The notes: generated by a model not told the origin, from the sequence alone. Numbered from the stretch's first letter, positions 1-7,719 are shown. The stretch: DNA of 37,712 nt from Pyrinomonadaceae bacterium (GCA_019694345.1 JAIBCA010000112.1:1-37712); one strand, 5' to 3'. Numbers and translations are program-made.

Positions 1-542
1 CCGGCCTTTATTGCCTGAATGTCGTCGCCCATTCCGGGAACGAGCACGACGACCGACACGTCCGCGGTCTTGACGATCTCGACCTCGTCCTGGCCGACAC
101 CGACCGTTTCGACGATAATTTTTTCAAAACCGGCAGCATCGAGGATCGCGACCGCGTCAACGGTCGCACGCGAAAGGCCGCCGAGATTGCCCCGAGTAGC
201 CATCGAGCGGATGAAAATATTCTTATGCAGTCCGATGGTGCCCATTCTGATCCGATCGCCCAGTATTGCACCGCCCGAAAAGGGGCTTGATGGATCAATG
301 CAGATGATCCCGACACGCTCGCCCTGCTGCGTATAATGTAGAGCGAGTTTGTCGACCAGCGACGATTTGCCCGCACCGGGCGAACCGGTCACGCCGATGA
401 CAACTGCCTTTCCCGTGTTGGGGAAAATGTCCTTCATCATCGCCGCCGCGGCATCGCCGCCGCGCTCGACAATGGAGATCGCCCTCGCTACTGAGCGGGT
501 TTCGCCGGTTATGACTCGTTCAATCAGATCGTTATCCGCCAT
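1..542 (-). CDS. meaB: MeaB/ArgK-type G3E GTPase (N-terminal ~180 residues, cut by window edge)
   Basis: This is the chaperone GTPase that gates cofactor loading and protects methylmalonyl-CoA mutase (cobalamin enzyme, propionate/branched-chain catabolism). Translating the minus strand from the ATG at 542 gives an open frame to the window edge. A Walker A loop GSPGAGKS lies at residues 53-60. The segment IDPSSPFSGGAILGDRIRM (about 82-100) is diagnostic of the MeaB/ArgK family, and VETVGVGQDE lies near 145-154. The C-terminal part, including the dimerisation arm, lies outside the window. The fatty/organic-acid enzyme acyl-CoA dehydrogenase sits nearby on the same strand, which fits acyl-CoA catabolism. 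Family assignment is firm; whether the mutase is next door cannot be seen. Confidence 0.93.
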   Translation of the reverse strand, partial: MADNDLIERVITGETRSVARAISIVERGGDAAAAMMKDIFPNTGKAVVIGVTGSPGAGKSSLVDKLALHYTQQGERVGIICIDPSSPFSGGAILGDRIRMGTIGLHKNIFIRSMATRGNLGGLSRATVDAVAILDAAGFEKIIVETVGVGQDEVEIVKTADVSVVVLVPGMGDDIQAIKA

Positions 543-587
543 CGTAAAAAATCCGAACTAACAGTTTCTCATTCTTTGAGAGGAATG

Positions 588-618
588 CAAAAAAAGACAG
601 GGCCAATGAGGCCCCGTC
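588..618 (-). terminator. Intrinsic terminator of the DinB-family gene
   Basis: On the minus strand the arms GACGGGGCC and GGCCCTGTC (one mismatch) close a 5-nt loop and are followed by seven T residues. It starts about 24 nt past the stop of the DinB-family gene, so it should end that transcript before meaB. Confidence 0.8.
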
Positions 619-641
619 CAGATATCGAGTTGTTTCTCAGG

Positions 642-1169
642 CTACATTGCACCCTCGTCAGCCGACGGCCCGTAGATCGACGGCACGGGGATGTCGTTGA
701 GGCGAAGATAGACCGAAAGCTGTCCGCGGTGGTGAATGATGTGGTTCATTACGAATGTACGCATCACCGCGACTTTCGGCAGCGTCATATAGACCTGGTC
801 GCCGTTTCGCATCGTCCAATCGGTCAAAAACGTCTCGTCGGAGGTTTCGGCGATAATGACCTTGGCTTTGGCCATCAGATCGTCGAAAAACGCGAGCAAT
901 TGCTCGTTGGTCTCGGGCTCAAACGGCGTAAAGTCCATTGCCGCAAAATCCAAAACGTCGCTCTTCAATGTTTCCTTTGTCCAGCCGAACATTTCAGCGA
1001 TGTGGACGGCGAGCCGGCCCATTGTCATGGATTTTTCGTGCGGCTTCCAGCCGAACTTGTCCGCCGGGACGCGCTCGAGGACCTGTCGGGTGACCTTTGC
1101 CTCATTCTCCAATTCACCCAAAAATGCGCGGGCGAGACGTCCGGCCTCAGTTGCAGTGCTTGTGCTCAT
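642..1169 (-). CDS. DinB-family putative metal-dependent enzyme
   Basis: A 175-residue four-helix-bundle protein of the DinB/YfiT-like superfamily. Members include thiol-dependent transferases and many uncharacterised proteins; the substrate here is unknown. The metal-ligand histidines typical of the fold are visible: one in the MGRLAVHIAEMF helix near residue 50, and the HxxxH-type pair in MNHIIHHRGQLSVYLRL near residue 140. The track-longest frame begins earlier, but the ATG at 1169 is preferred because AGGAG lies about 15 nt upstream and the homologous region begins there. It has its own promoter-like sequence overlapped by a palindrome, and its own terminator, so it is probably monocistronic. 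Family call is solid, function open. Confidence 0.85.
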   Translation of the reverse strand: MSTSTATEAGRLARAFLGELENEAKVTRQVLERVPADKFGWKPHEKSMTMGRLAVHIAEMFGWTKETLKSDVLDFAAMDFTPFEPETNEQLLAFFDDLMAKAKVIIAETSDETFLTDWTMRNGDQVYMTLPKVAVMRTFVMNHIIHHRGQLSVYLRLNDIPVPSIYGPSADEGAM

Positions 1170-1211
1170 AATTCTATTTCTACTCCTAATTTGAATTTCG
1201 ATCGGATAAAG

Positions 1212-1241
1212 ATTGTAACACAATGTTGCATCAATGCAACA
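1212..1241 (-). promoter_or_regulatory. Promoter with overlapping palindromic operator for the DinB-family gene
   Basis: Minus strand: TTGCAT (1239-1234), 16-nt spacer, TACAAT (1217-1212), about 43 nt before the start codon. A perfect inverted repeat TGTTGCAT-CA-ATGCAACA (1224-1241) covers the -35 hexamer and part of the spacer. A dimeric repressor bound there would block polymerase. The regulator is unknown. Confidence 0.5.
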
Positions 1242-1283
1242 CGGGACGAGAGATTTAGTTTCCCAAAGATCATGCCCGCCGGC

Positions 1284-2429
1284 CTACATCGAGTTCAACA
1301 GATTTTTGGCGATGACGAGCCGCTGGATCTCACTCGTGCCCTCTCCGATGGTACATAGCTTGGAGTCGCGCCAGTATTTTTCGGCGGGGTAGTCTTTCGT
1401 GTAGCCGTAGCCGCCGTGGATCTGGACACTCTCTTCCGAAACGCGGACCGCGGTTTCGGAGGCGTAAAGCTTGGCCATCGCTGATCTTTGAGTTACCGGT
1501 TTGCCGTTGTCTTTGGTTGCCGCTGCCTGCAGCGTCAGAAGCCGGGCACACTCGATCTGGGTCGCCATATCGGCGAGTTTGAACTGAATCGCCTGAAAAC
1601 CCGCGATCGATTTGCCGAACTGCTCGCGTTCTTTCGCATATTTGACGGCCGCCTCATACGCACCTTGAGCGATACCGACAGACAGGGCCGCGATCGAAAT
1701 TCGGCCGCCGTCGAGCACCTTCATCGCCTGTAGAAATCCCTCACCCTCGTTCCCGAGCCGATTTTCGTCGGGTACAAAGCAATCCTCGAAGATCACGGAA
1801 GCCGTTTCGGATGCTCGCATCCCGAGCTTGTTTTCCTTTTTATCCGAACGAAACCCCTCCATTGTCTTGTCAAAAATGAAGGCCGAGATGCCGCGATTAC
1901 CCTTTTCCTTGTCAGTTACGGCTACTGCGACGAGCGTATTGCAGGCGATAGCGTGGGTGATGAAATTTTTCGAACCATTCACTCTCCAACCGCCGTCGAC
2001 GCGAGCCGCGGTCGAACGGGTTCCCGAAGCGTCGGAACCGGCCTGAGATTCGGTCAATCCCCATGCTCCGAAACTCTCGCCGGTCACGAGCGGAACAAGG
2101 TACTTTTGCTTTTGTTCCTCGGAGCCGAACATGTAAATGTGGTTCGAGCAAAGCGAATTATGTGCCGCGACCGAAAGGCCGACGGACCCGCAAACGCGGC
2201 CGAGTTCCTCGATGATAGTGGCATATTCGACGTAACCCATTGCTGAGCCGCCGTACTCCTCGGGAAAAAGGATGCCCATCAATCCGAGCTCAGCGAGCTT
2301 TGGCCGAAGCTCGACGGGAAAGTGCTGGGTTTCGTCCCACTCCATGACGTGGGGCTTGATCTCGCTCTCGGCAAACTCGCGAATACTATACTTGATCTGA
2401 AGCTGCTCTTCGGAAAGTTCAAAGTTCAT
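1284..2429 (-). CDS. Acyl-CoA dehydrogenase (short-chain/butyryl type)
   Basis: A 381-residue FAD enzyme that introduces the alpha,beta double bond into acyl-CoA and passes electrons to ETF. The N-terminal helical domain begins at MNFELSEEQ. The middle beta domain carries the [11 protein letters not shown] motif. The C-terminal domain ends with [17 protein letters not shown]. The catalytic base is expected at the Glu of [12 protein letters not shown], as in short-chain and butyryl-CoA dehydrogenases rather than the isovaleryl/long-chain placement. A ten-codon upstream extension is ignored because the family starts at this Met. Length is normal. Chain-length preference cannot be fixed by reading. 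Confidence 0.95.
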   Translation of the reverse strand: MNFELSEEQLQIKYSIREFAESEIKPHVMEWDETQHFPVELRPKLAELGLMGILFPEEYGGSAMGYVEYATIIEELGRVCGSVGLSVAAHNSLCSNHIYMFGSEEQKQKYLVPLVTGESFGAWGLTESQAGSDASGTRSTAARVDGGWRVNGSKNFITHAIACNTLVAVAVTDKEKGNRGISAFIFDKTMEGFRSDKKENKLGMRASETASVIFEDCFVPDENRLGNEGEGFLQAMKVLDGGRISIAALSVGIAQGAYEAAVKYAKEREQFGKSIAGFQAIQFKLADMATQIECARLLTLQAAATKDNGKPVTQRSAMAKLYASETAVRVSEESVQIHGGYGYTKDYPAEKYWRDSKLCTIGEGTSEIQRLVIAKNLLNSM

Positions 2430-2580
2430 AATTCGATGTATATAACAAACGATTATCATCGCATAATAAATTGTTTTGAGGCAATTGCGGGAAAGGCGGT
2501 CACGACGGATACGAGGCTTCGTGTGTCAGGCGAGCAAAGCCGTTGAACAAAACGTGACGCGAAAGGGCCGGCCGCGGGTG

Positions 2581-2586
2581 TATAAT
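2581..2586 (+). promoter_or_regulatory. -10 element placed for leaderless start of the CoA-binding gene
   Basis: A perfect TATAAT ends six bases before the ATG at 2593. With the usual 6-7 nt from -10 to the transcription start, the mRNA would begin at or next to the ATG. No Shine-Dalgarno sequence precedes the ATG. A -35 match at 17-nt spacing is poor. Confidence 0.45.
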
Positions 2587-2592
2587 TGCCGT

Positions 2593-3030
2593 ATGGATTG
2601 GAAAGAGAACTTACTGACGACCGACCAGCAGATAGGCGAATTGCTCGCCGATACCAGTACGATCGCGGTACTCGGCATCAAGCCCGAGTCGCATGCCGGC
2701 CAGCCCGCACATTATGTTGCGAAATACATGCAGGACGCGGGATATAAGATCATTCCTGTGCCGGTGTATTACCCTGAGGTGAACGTGATATTGGGCGAGC
2801 CCGTGTTTCGTGATCTGAGCCAGATCCCGGGTGATATCGACCTATTGAATGTTTTCAGGCGATCGGACGACATACGAAAACATAAATTGGAGATCTTGGC
2901 AAAACGTCCCAAATACGTCTGGTTTCAGCTAGGTATTCGCAATGACGAGGTCGCCGAAAGGTTGGCCGAAGCGGGCATAAAGGTCGTTCAGGACCTCTGT
3001 TTAATGGTCGAACATCGGGCGTTGATGTAG
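2593..3030 (+). CDS. CoA-binding domain protein (YccU-like)
   Basis: A 145-residue single-domain Rossmann-fold protein of the CoA_binding family (as in succinyl-CoA synthetase alpha and E. coli YccU). IAVLGIKPESHAGQPAHYVA forms the first strand and nucleotide loop (about residues 19-40). IIPVPVYYPEV and ILGEPVFRDLSQIP follow as in YccU homologues, and WFQLGIRNDE and VVQDLCLMVEHR close the fold. Function is unknown in the family; a CoA- or nucleotide-linked role is inferred. The frame extends 39 codons further upstream, but the ATG at 2593 is chosen from the domain start and the TATAAT just before it. It is convergent with rluB, 7 nt apart. Confidence 0.85.
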   Translation: MDWKENLLTTDQQIGELLADTSTIAVLGIKPESHAGQPAHYVAKYMQDAGYKIIPVPVYYPEVNVILGEPVFRDLSQIPGDIDLLNVFRRSDDIRKHKLEILAKRPKYVWFQLGIRNDEVAERLAEAGIKVVQDLCLMVEHRALM

Positions 3031-3037
3031 CGGGACG

Positions 3038-3787
3038 CTATCGTCGAGTTGTCCGGTTTTTTCCGGCCGGATCCGTGCGAATCGATCGAACCTCATCTTC
3101 CGTAAGCAGACGTGATTCGCCGACGGGCAGAGATCTGTCGGTGATCGGCCCGATCGAAACCCTCTTTAGCTTGACGACCGAGTGGCCGATCGCGTCGAAC
3201 ATCTTTCTGATCTGCTGATTGTGCCCCTCAAACAAAGTGACCTCGTACCAACCGTTCTTTTCAGTGGACTTCAGTTCCTTTATTTGAGCGGGTGCGGTCT
3301 TGAACCCGTCATCGAGCAGGATGCCGCGCCGAAGTTTGTTGATCGCGTTCTCGTTTGGCAGCCCCTTGAGCTTAACTTCATAAACCTTGGAGATCATTTT
3401 TGACGATGCGACAAAGTTCGTGAACGCTCCATCATTTGTGAGGATGATCAACCCCTCAGTGTTGTAATCAAGGCGGCCTACCGGATGGAGTTTTACGCGG
3501 CTTCGCACAAGGTCGGTCACGAGTTTACGCCCCTCGGGATCAGACGCGCTTGAGAGATATCCTTTTGGTTTGTTGAGCAAAACGTAAACATCGACACGCT
3601 TTTGGATCTTAGGGTTGATCAGTTTGCCGCGAACCTTGATGTGATCCTTTTCGGGGTCTGCCTTGGTTCCGAGTTCCGTCACCACCTCGCCGTTGACGGT
3701 CACTTCACCGGCCGAGATCAGCTGCTCGGAAGCCCGCCGCGACGCGATCCCCGCCTGTGCAATAAGTTTCTGTAGCCTTTCCTGCAT
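3038..3787 (-). CDS. rluB: 23S rRNA pseudouridine synthase RluB/RsuA family
   Basis: A 249-residue enzyme that isomerises uridine in rRNA. The N-terminal S4 RNA-binding domain is visible (ERLQKLIAQAGIASRRASEQLI, with VTVNGEVVTELGTK, about residues 3-45). The catalytic domain contains VGRLDYNTEGLIILTNDG, in which the Asp of GRLD is the catalytic residue. The C-terminal GHNQQIRKMFDAIGHSVVKLKRVSIG motif is typical. The chosen start MQERLQKL at 3787 puts the S4 domain at the N-terminus; the longer frame adds 15 unrelated residues. It lies 86 nt after scpB, the classic scpA-scpB-rluB order. Specificity (RluB versus RsuA/RluE/F) is inferred from this context. Confidence 0.92.
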   Translation of the reverse strand: MQERLQKLIAQAGIASRRASEQLISAGEVTVNGEVVTELGTKADPEKDHIKVRGKLINPKIQKRVDVYVLLNKPKGYLSSASDPEGRKLVTDLVRSRVKLHPVGRLDYNTEGLIILTNDGAFTNFVASSKMISKVYEVKLKGLPNENAINKLRRGILLDDGFKTAPAQIKELKSTEKNGWYEVTLFEGHNQQIRKMFDAIGHSVVKLKRVSIGPITDRSLPVGESRLLTEDEVRSIRTDPAGKNRTTRR

Positions 3788-3873
3788 AAAGCTAATTTCA
3801 CCACACAGGCTCCGGCGACACAAAGAAAGCAACGAAAAACTTAGCTCAACTTTGGCCGCCGAGGTGACGGATA

Positions 3874-4443
3874 CTATGAGACCAGGTCCTCGAAATCCTC
3901 GATCGACGGGAGTTCTGAAAGATCCTTGAGGCCGAACTGGACCAGAAATTCCTTCGACGTGCCGTACATCATTGGCCGGCCGACTGCCTCTTTTCGACCC
4001 TTTGCCACGATAAGACGCTTATCGAGCAGCGTCTTGATCGCCGACGCGGACTGGACGCCGCGGATCTCGAGTATCTCAGGGACTGTCACCGGTTGTTTGT
4101 AGGCAATGACGGCAAGCGTTTCGAGGGAGGCGAGCGAGAGCTTTGCCGAAGGCCGCGTTCGGAGAAATTTGCGGACATCCTCGTGAAGTTCGGTCCGTGT
4201 TGCGATCTGCCAGCCACCGGCGATCTCACGCAGCTGGAGCCCGCTGCCGCGTTCGTCATATTCGTTGCGGATCTCCTCGAACGCGGCCTGAATGCTCTCC
4301 CGATCTTCGCCGAGCACCTCGGCCAGCACTTTGGTCGATATCGGCTCGTCGGCAACGAAGGTCAGGGCCTCGACCACCGCCATTAGTTCGGCCGGTGTTC
4401 GCGTAACCTGTTCCGCGACTTCCTGGTCCACTTCTATGTCCAT
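3874..4443 (-). CDS. scpB: Segregation and condensation protein B
   Basis: A 189-residue kite-family subunit of the Smc-ScpAB condensin that compacts and segregates the nucleoid. Two winged-helix domains are recognisable: the first at about residues 15-85 (LMAVVEALTFVADEPISTKVLAEVLGED), the second from about 90 (KLSLASLETLAVIAYKQPVTVPEI, then IRGVQSASAIKTLLDKRLIV, VGRPMMYGTSKEFLVQFGL). Those C-terminal motifs are strongly conserved in ScpB. It follows scpA after a 57-nt gap on the same strand and precedes rluB. Length is typical. Confidence 0.95.
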   Translation of the reverse strand: MDIEVDQEVAEQVTRTPAELMAVVEALTFVADEPISTKVLAEVLGEDRESIQAAFEEIRNEYDERGSGLQLREIAGGWQIATRTELHEDVRKFLRTRPSAKLSLASLETLAVIAYKQPVTVPEILEIRGVQSASAIKTLLDKRLIVAKGRKEAVGRPMMYGTSKEFLVQFGLKDLSELPSIEDFEDLVS

Positions 4444-4500
4444 ATTCAGAGTCGTAAAATAAACATCGGCAGTGCATCACCGCCTATCGGGTCCGCGATC

Positions 4501-5274
4501 TCAGACCTTGCGGATCAAAATGTCGCCAAACGTAGCCTTTTGCGTCAATTTGACGCCTTCTGTCCTGACGATCTCAAGGACCGCGATGAACGCCGTGACA
4601 AGCTCGCGTCTCGAGTGCATCTCCTCAAAAAACTCCAACAAACTCACCTCGCCGATCTCGGCGATCCGCCGCTGCAGCGTCTTGATCATATCCGCGAGCG
4701 AGATCTCTTCGCGCTCGATCTCCATTTTGATCTCGTCAACGTGGCGGGCGACGATCTTCTGAAAAACGGTCAGGATGTCGAAGACGGTAGCGTCGATCTC
4801 GGCATTATTCTCATCAGACTCGATCGCACCGCGTGTAAAGGTCGCTGATTCGATCTCGATGCGCTCGTGCAGCATTCCGGCAGCCGATTTGAATTTCTCG
4901 TACTCGAGAAGGCGATCGACGAGCTCTTTCCGAGGATCCTCGATATCTTCGTCGTCGGCCGCGAGCGGGTCGCGGGGCAGCAGCATCTTCGACTTGATCT
5001 CGATCAGCGTGGCCGCCATTACGAGAAAATCAGCCGCGACCGAGATGTCGAGCCGTTTCATCAGGCGAATATACTCGAGATACTTCTCGGTGATGCGGGC
5101 GATCGGTATATCAAAGATATTCGCCTGTTCCTGCTTGATCAAGAACAAAAGCAGATCGAGCGGGCCGGCAAAATCGCCGATCTTGATCTTGAGGTCCTCG
5201 CTTGTACCGCCGACGATCTGTGCGGTCGACTCGCGAAAGTCGAATGTGAATTGTTCCGGATCCGCCTGCTGCAT
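4501..5274 (-). CDS. scpA: Segregation and condensation protein A
   Basis: A 257-residue kleisin that bridges Smc heads and binds ScpB. The N-terminal kleisin motif FAGPLDLLLFLIKQEQANIFDIPIARIT (about residues 34-62) is diagnostic. LVMAATLIEIKSKMLLPRD (about 83-101) follows, and the C-terminal winged helix ends at the stop at 4501. The central region is acidic (DDEDIEDPRKEL), as usual. A TATTCC hexamer lies 6 nt before the ATG, so leaderless transcription is possible; no good ribosome-binding site is seen. It is the first gene of the scpA-scpB-rluB cluster and is separated by 154 nt from the DUF2237 gene upstream. Confidence 0.95.
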   Translation of the reverse strand: MQQADPEQFTFDFRESTAQIVGGTSEDLKIKIGDFAGPLDLLLFLIKQEQANIFDIPIARITEKYLEYIRLMKRLDISVAADFLVMAATLIEIKSKMLLPRDPLAADDEDIEDPRKELVDRLLEYEKFKSAAGMLHERIEIESATFTRGAIESDENNAEIDATVFDILTVFQKIVARHVDEIKMEIEREEISLADMIKTLQRRIAEIGEVSLLEFFEEMHSRRELVTAFIAVLEIVRTEGVKLTQKATFGDILIRKV

Positions 5275-5428
5275 GAATAAGGAATATTAACGCAAAGGGC
5301 GCGATTTATCGAATTTGGGCGAGGGAAAAGGACGAGCCGACCAATACACACATGCCATATGCGGTAAAGGGTGAAAAACCGATCGCCGGCGGCCCCGCGA
5401 TCCCGGGACAGATGCGAATACGGTCCAA

Positions 5429-5842
5429 CTAATATTCGTCATCCGCCGCGTGAGCCTTCAGGTCTGCGAGCGAAACTACCGTGAGGGCAGCTTCGTGAGT
5501 CGCCCGCAGAAACACACGAGGTGCCATTCCGGCGTTGAGGGCCTCTCTCCAGCGGAGCATGCAGAGGCACCATTTGTCTCCGGCGACAAGGCCGGGAAAC
5601 TGATATTGCGGCATCGGGGTTGAAAGGTCATTGCCGACCGCCTTCGAAAACGCCAGAAACTCGTCCGTCGCCTCTATACAGACGGTGTGCCTGCCGGTAT
5701 CATCGACGCCCGTTCGACAATATCCGTCGCGATAAAACCCTGTCATCGGGTCGGTGCAACAGCTTTCCAGCGGGCCGCCGAGGACATTCTTGGGCTTCGG
5801 CGCGCGTCCGTTACCGTTTCCATTGCCGTTTGTATAGCTCAT
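5429..5842 (-). CDS. DUF2237 family protein
   Basis: A 137-residue protein with the signature of DUF2237: NVLGGPLESCCTDPMTGFYRDGYC, then DTGRHTVCIEATDEFLAFSKAVGNDL, PGLVAGDKWCLC and RWREALNAGMAPRVFLRATHE. The conserved Cys residues (about 29, 30, 42, 54 and 93-95) suggest metal binding or redox chemistry, but the family function is not known. The first 15 residues are a Gly/Asn-rich tail (repeated NG) of low complexity. The start codon overlaps the stop of the DUF3060 gene in an ATGA arrangement, so translation is probably coupled. Confidence 0.88.
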   Translation of the reverse strand: MSYTNGNGNGNGRAPKPKNVLGGPLESCCTDPMTGFYRDGYCRTGVDDTGRHTVCIEATDEFLAFSKAVGNDLSTPMPQYQFPGLVAGDKWCLCMLRWREALNAGMAPRVFLRATHEAALTVVSLADLKAHAADDEY

Positions 5843-6354
5843 TTTGCACTCTTGTTCTTCGAAGGCGTGCCGGTTACTTCTGCCGACGAAGCTTTTTCGA
5901 CGGTGTTGCCTTCGGCATTGTCGTTAATTACGGGGCGTTTGCCGTTAACGTAGCGGGAATATGTGACGGTATTGCCGGAGCCGTTAATGACGATGTCCAT
6001 AAACGCTTCGGTGTTGACCTGGTTGGCGTCGCCGTTGATTATTACCAGGCGGCATGCCCCCTTGACCGTTACCACGGAACGGTTGCCGTTGACCATCAGA
6101 CGGTCAAATGTCTTGCAGGTGACCGACTCCTTTTTGTCGCCGCCGCTGACACTGATGGTCGTTCCGACAGTGGCCGTATCGACGGTTACCACCTCTGAAG
6201 GATCGATCGGCGGTTCAGCAGGTGTCGGCGACATGGTCGGCGTCGGTGTGCCGGAAAACTTTTCCATCTCGCGCTTGGCGGTATCGCTGCGAAGGTCGCA
6301 TCCTGCGACGAACGCGGCAACGGTCAGAAAAAACAACGCGGGCACGATCCTCAT
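5839..6354 (-). CDS. DUF3060-containing lipoprotein
   Basis: A 171-residue exported protein. A signal peptide (MRIVPALFFLTVAAFVAGC) ends in lipobox VAGC with Cys 19 as the lipidated residue. A Pro/Thr-rich linker (about 35-55) leads into a DUF3060 beta-solenoid segment with repeated short strands bearing N/G turns (VTCKTFDRLMVNGNRS, CRLVIINGDANQVN, MDIVINGSGNTVTY). Function is unknown; such repeats are surface-exposed beta-helices. GAGG lies 6-9 nt before the ATG. It is 12 nt downstream of the ArsC-like gene and overlaps the next gene by 4 nt, so it belongs to the same transcript. Confidence 0.85.
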   Translation of the reverse strand: MRIVPALFFLTVAAFVAGCDLRSDTAKREMEKFSGTPTPTMSPTPAEPPIDPSEVVTVDTATVGTTISVSGGDKKESVTCKTFDRLMVNGNRSVVTVKGACRLVIINGDANQVNTEAFMDIVINGSGNTVTYSRYVNGKRPVINDNAEGNTVEKASSAEVTGTPSKNKSAK

Positions 6355-6366
6355 ATTTACCTCGAT

Positions 6367-6738
6367 CTACCTTTTGCCGATCAGCTCAAGGTTGCCGATC
6401 AGCTCAAGGGCTTTTTCGATCGGCCGTGCGACGACCGCACTGTTGCCAACGACGACGATCGGACGGTTCAACAAGCCGGGATTAGCAACGATCGCCGCGA
6501 TCACCTCGCTCTCGGGCGTCTCGGCCGAAAATCCAAGCTCCTTGAATTCCTTTTCCTTCTTCCTCAGCAGTTCGAAGGCAGGAATGCCGAGTTTTGCCAC
6601 CAGGTCGCTGACGATCTCGACTGTAAGCGGTTCATTGAAATAATTTACAGACTCAAAATCAATGCCGTTTTCACGAAACAGCGTAGCCAGATTGCGGCAC
6701 GTCGTTCAGGTCGGCTTTTCGAACACTCTGATATTCAT
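6367..6738 (-). CDS. arsC-like: ArsC/Spx-family thioredoxin-fold oxidoreductase with in-frame UGA (probable selenocysteine) at the active site
   Basis: The frame from the ATG at 6738 gives 123 residues if the TGA at 6708-6706 (codon 11) is read through. Residues 1-10 are MNIRVFEKPT and the frame continues TTCRNLATLFRENGIDFESV. In Spx and ArsC proteins this position is the catalytic Cys (PSCTSCRKA in Spx), so the UGA yields UTTC in place of CTTC. The rest is intact and typical: NYFNEPLT, KLGIPAFELLRKKEKEF and NPGLLNRPIVVV, matching the C-terminal ArsC/Spx pattern. The expected role is arsenate or another thiol-disulfide reduction. The ATG directly follows the trpS stop codon. The conservative alternative is a nonsense mutation or read error (TGC to TGA); an annotation pipeline would call only 6367-6600 from an internal Met. 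Confidence 0.72.
6374..6409. repeat. Perfect 18-bp tandem duplication in the arsC-like 3' end
   Basis: TTGCCGATCAGCTCAAGG occurs twice head to tail (6374-6391 and 6392-6409). It encodes two copies of a LELIGN/LELIGK hexapeptide in the last helix, lengthening the C-terminus by six residues without a frameshift. Confidence 0.85.
6678..6705 (-). promoter_or_regulatory. Candidate bacterial SECIS hairpin next to the UGA codon
   Basis: Directly after the UGA the minus strand can fold ACGACGTGCC against GGCTACGCTGT with a 7-nt loop (GCAATCT). Pairs from the loop outward: three, then a bulged U on the 3' arm, three pairs, an A-C mismatch, three pairs. A bulged U and a G at the start of the apical loop are the features SelB uses in the E. 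coli fdhF element. The loop lies only 10 nt past the UGA, shorter than usual. An alternative fold pairs GTGCCG with CGGCAT further out. Hand-folded only. Confidence 0.4.
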
Positions 6739-7716
6739 CTATTTGATCCCCGTTTTGTGATAAACGTCGGCAAGAGTTGCCGACGAGATCGCTCTGGCCT
6801 TGTCGGCACCATTTTTCAATATCTCGGCAAGCTCCTTGTCCGAATAGTGATTTACGCGATCCTGGAACGGCCGAAGATACTCGACGGTCGCCTCGGCGAG
6901 TTCGCCCTTGAACTGCCCATAGCCTTTGCCCTCGAAATGAGCAATGCACTCGTCGCCAGACTTGCCGGTTACGAGTTGGTAAATGGTCAGCAGGTTGTTG
7001 ATCGCGGGCCGCGATTCGTCAAAGGTGATGTCGGTGCCGCTGTCGGTCACGGCGCTTTTGATCTTTTTCGTGATGGTTTCGGCCGAGTCCATCAGAAAGA
7101 TCGCCCCTTTTAAGTTCTCATCCGACTTAGACATCTTCTTCTGCGGGTCCTGCAGTGATTTGATGCTCGCACCGGCCTTGGGAATGTATGGCTCCGGGAC
7201 CTTGAACGTCTCACCAAAGTCGCGGTTGAACCGTATCGCGAGGTCGCGGCTGAGTTCGAGATGCTGCTTCTGGTCCTGCCCGACCGGGACAAGATCGGTC
7301 TGATAGAGCAAAATATCCGCCGCCATCAGGATCGGATACGTGAACAGGCCGACGCCCGCTCGTTCCGCATTACCCTTTCCCTTGTCCTTGAACTGCGTCA
7401 TTCGCTCAAGTTCGCCCATTCGGGCAATGCAGGAGAGAACCCATGTCAATTCGGCATGTTCGGGAACGTCAGATTGGATAAAGATGGTCGCCTTGGCCGG
7501 GTCAACTCCGGCGGCGAGATAGATCTTTGCGAGGTCAAGCGTCTTTTGCCGCAGGCCGTGCGGATCCTGAGGCAGTGTTATCGCATGAAGATTGACGATG
7601 CAGTAGAAAGACTCGTATTCGTCCTGCAAAGCCACCCAATTTTTGAGTGCGCCAAGGTAATTGCCGATATGAAGTTCACCGGTCGGCTGAGCCCCGCTGA
7701 AAATGCGCTTTTTCAT
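6739..7716 (-). CDS. trpS: Tryptophanyl-tRNA synthetase
   Basis: A 325-residue class I aminoacyl-tRNA synthetase charging tRNA-Trp. The first signature appears as HIGN at residues 16-19 in PTGELHIGNYLGAL. The second, KMSKS, is at 194-198. The tryptophan-pocket region YPILMAADILLYQTDLVPVGQDQKQHLELSRD (about 127-158) is characteristic. Length is that of bacterial TrpRS. It begins 3 nt after the M50 protease stop codon, and its own stop is immediately followed by the ATG of the arsC-like gene, so the three are probably co-transcribed. Confidence 0.97.
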   Translation of the reverse strand: MKKRIFSGAQPTGELHIGNYLGALKNWVALQDEYESFYCIVNLHAITLPQDPHGLRQKTLDLAKIYLAAGVDPAKATIFIQSDVPEHAELTWVLSCIARMGELERMTQFKDKGKGNAERAGVGLFTYPILMAADILLYQTDLVPVGQDQKQHLELSRDLAIRFNRDFGETFKVPEPYIPKAGASIKSLQDPQKKMSKSDENLKGAIFLMDSAETITKKIKSAVTDSGTDITFDESRPAINNLLTIYQLVTGKSGDECIAHFEGKGYGQFKGELAEATVEYLRPFQDRVNHYSDKELAEILKNGADKARAISSATLADVYHKTGIK

Positions 7717-7719
7717 AAA

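Noticed and set aside
576..1358. 260-codon plus-strand frame
   Set aside because: It lies antisense over the DinB-family gene, runs through that gene's terminator and promoter, and its translation has no recognisable domain.
5352..5432. 26-residue plus-strand frame in the scpA/DUF2237 gap
   Set aside because: No promoter or ribosome-binding site; Gly/Pro-rich composition looks like chance GC-rich coding, and it overlaps the end of the DUF2237 gene.
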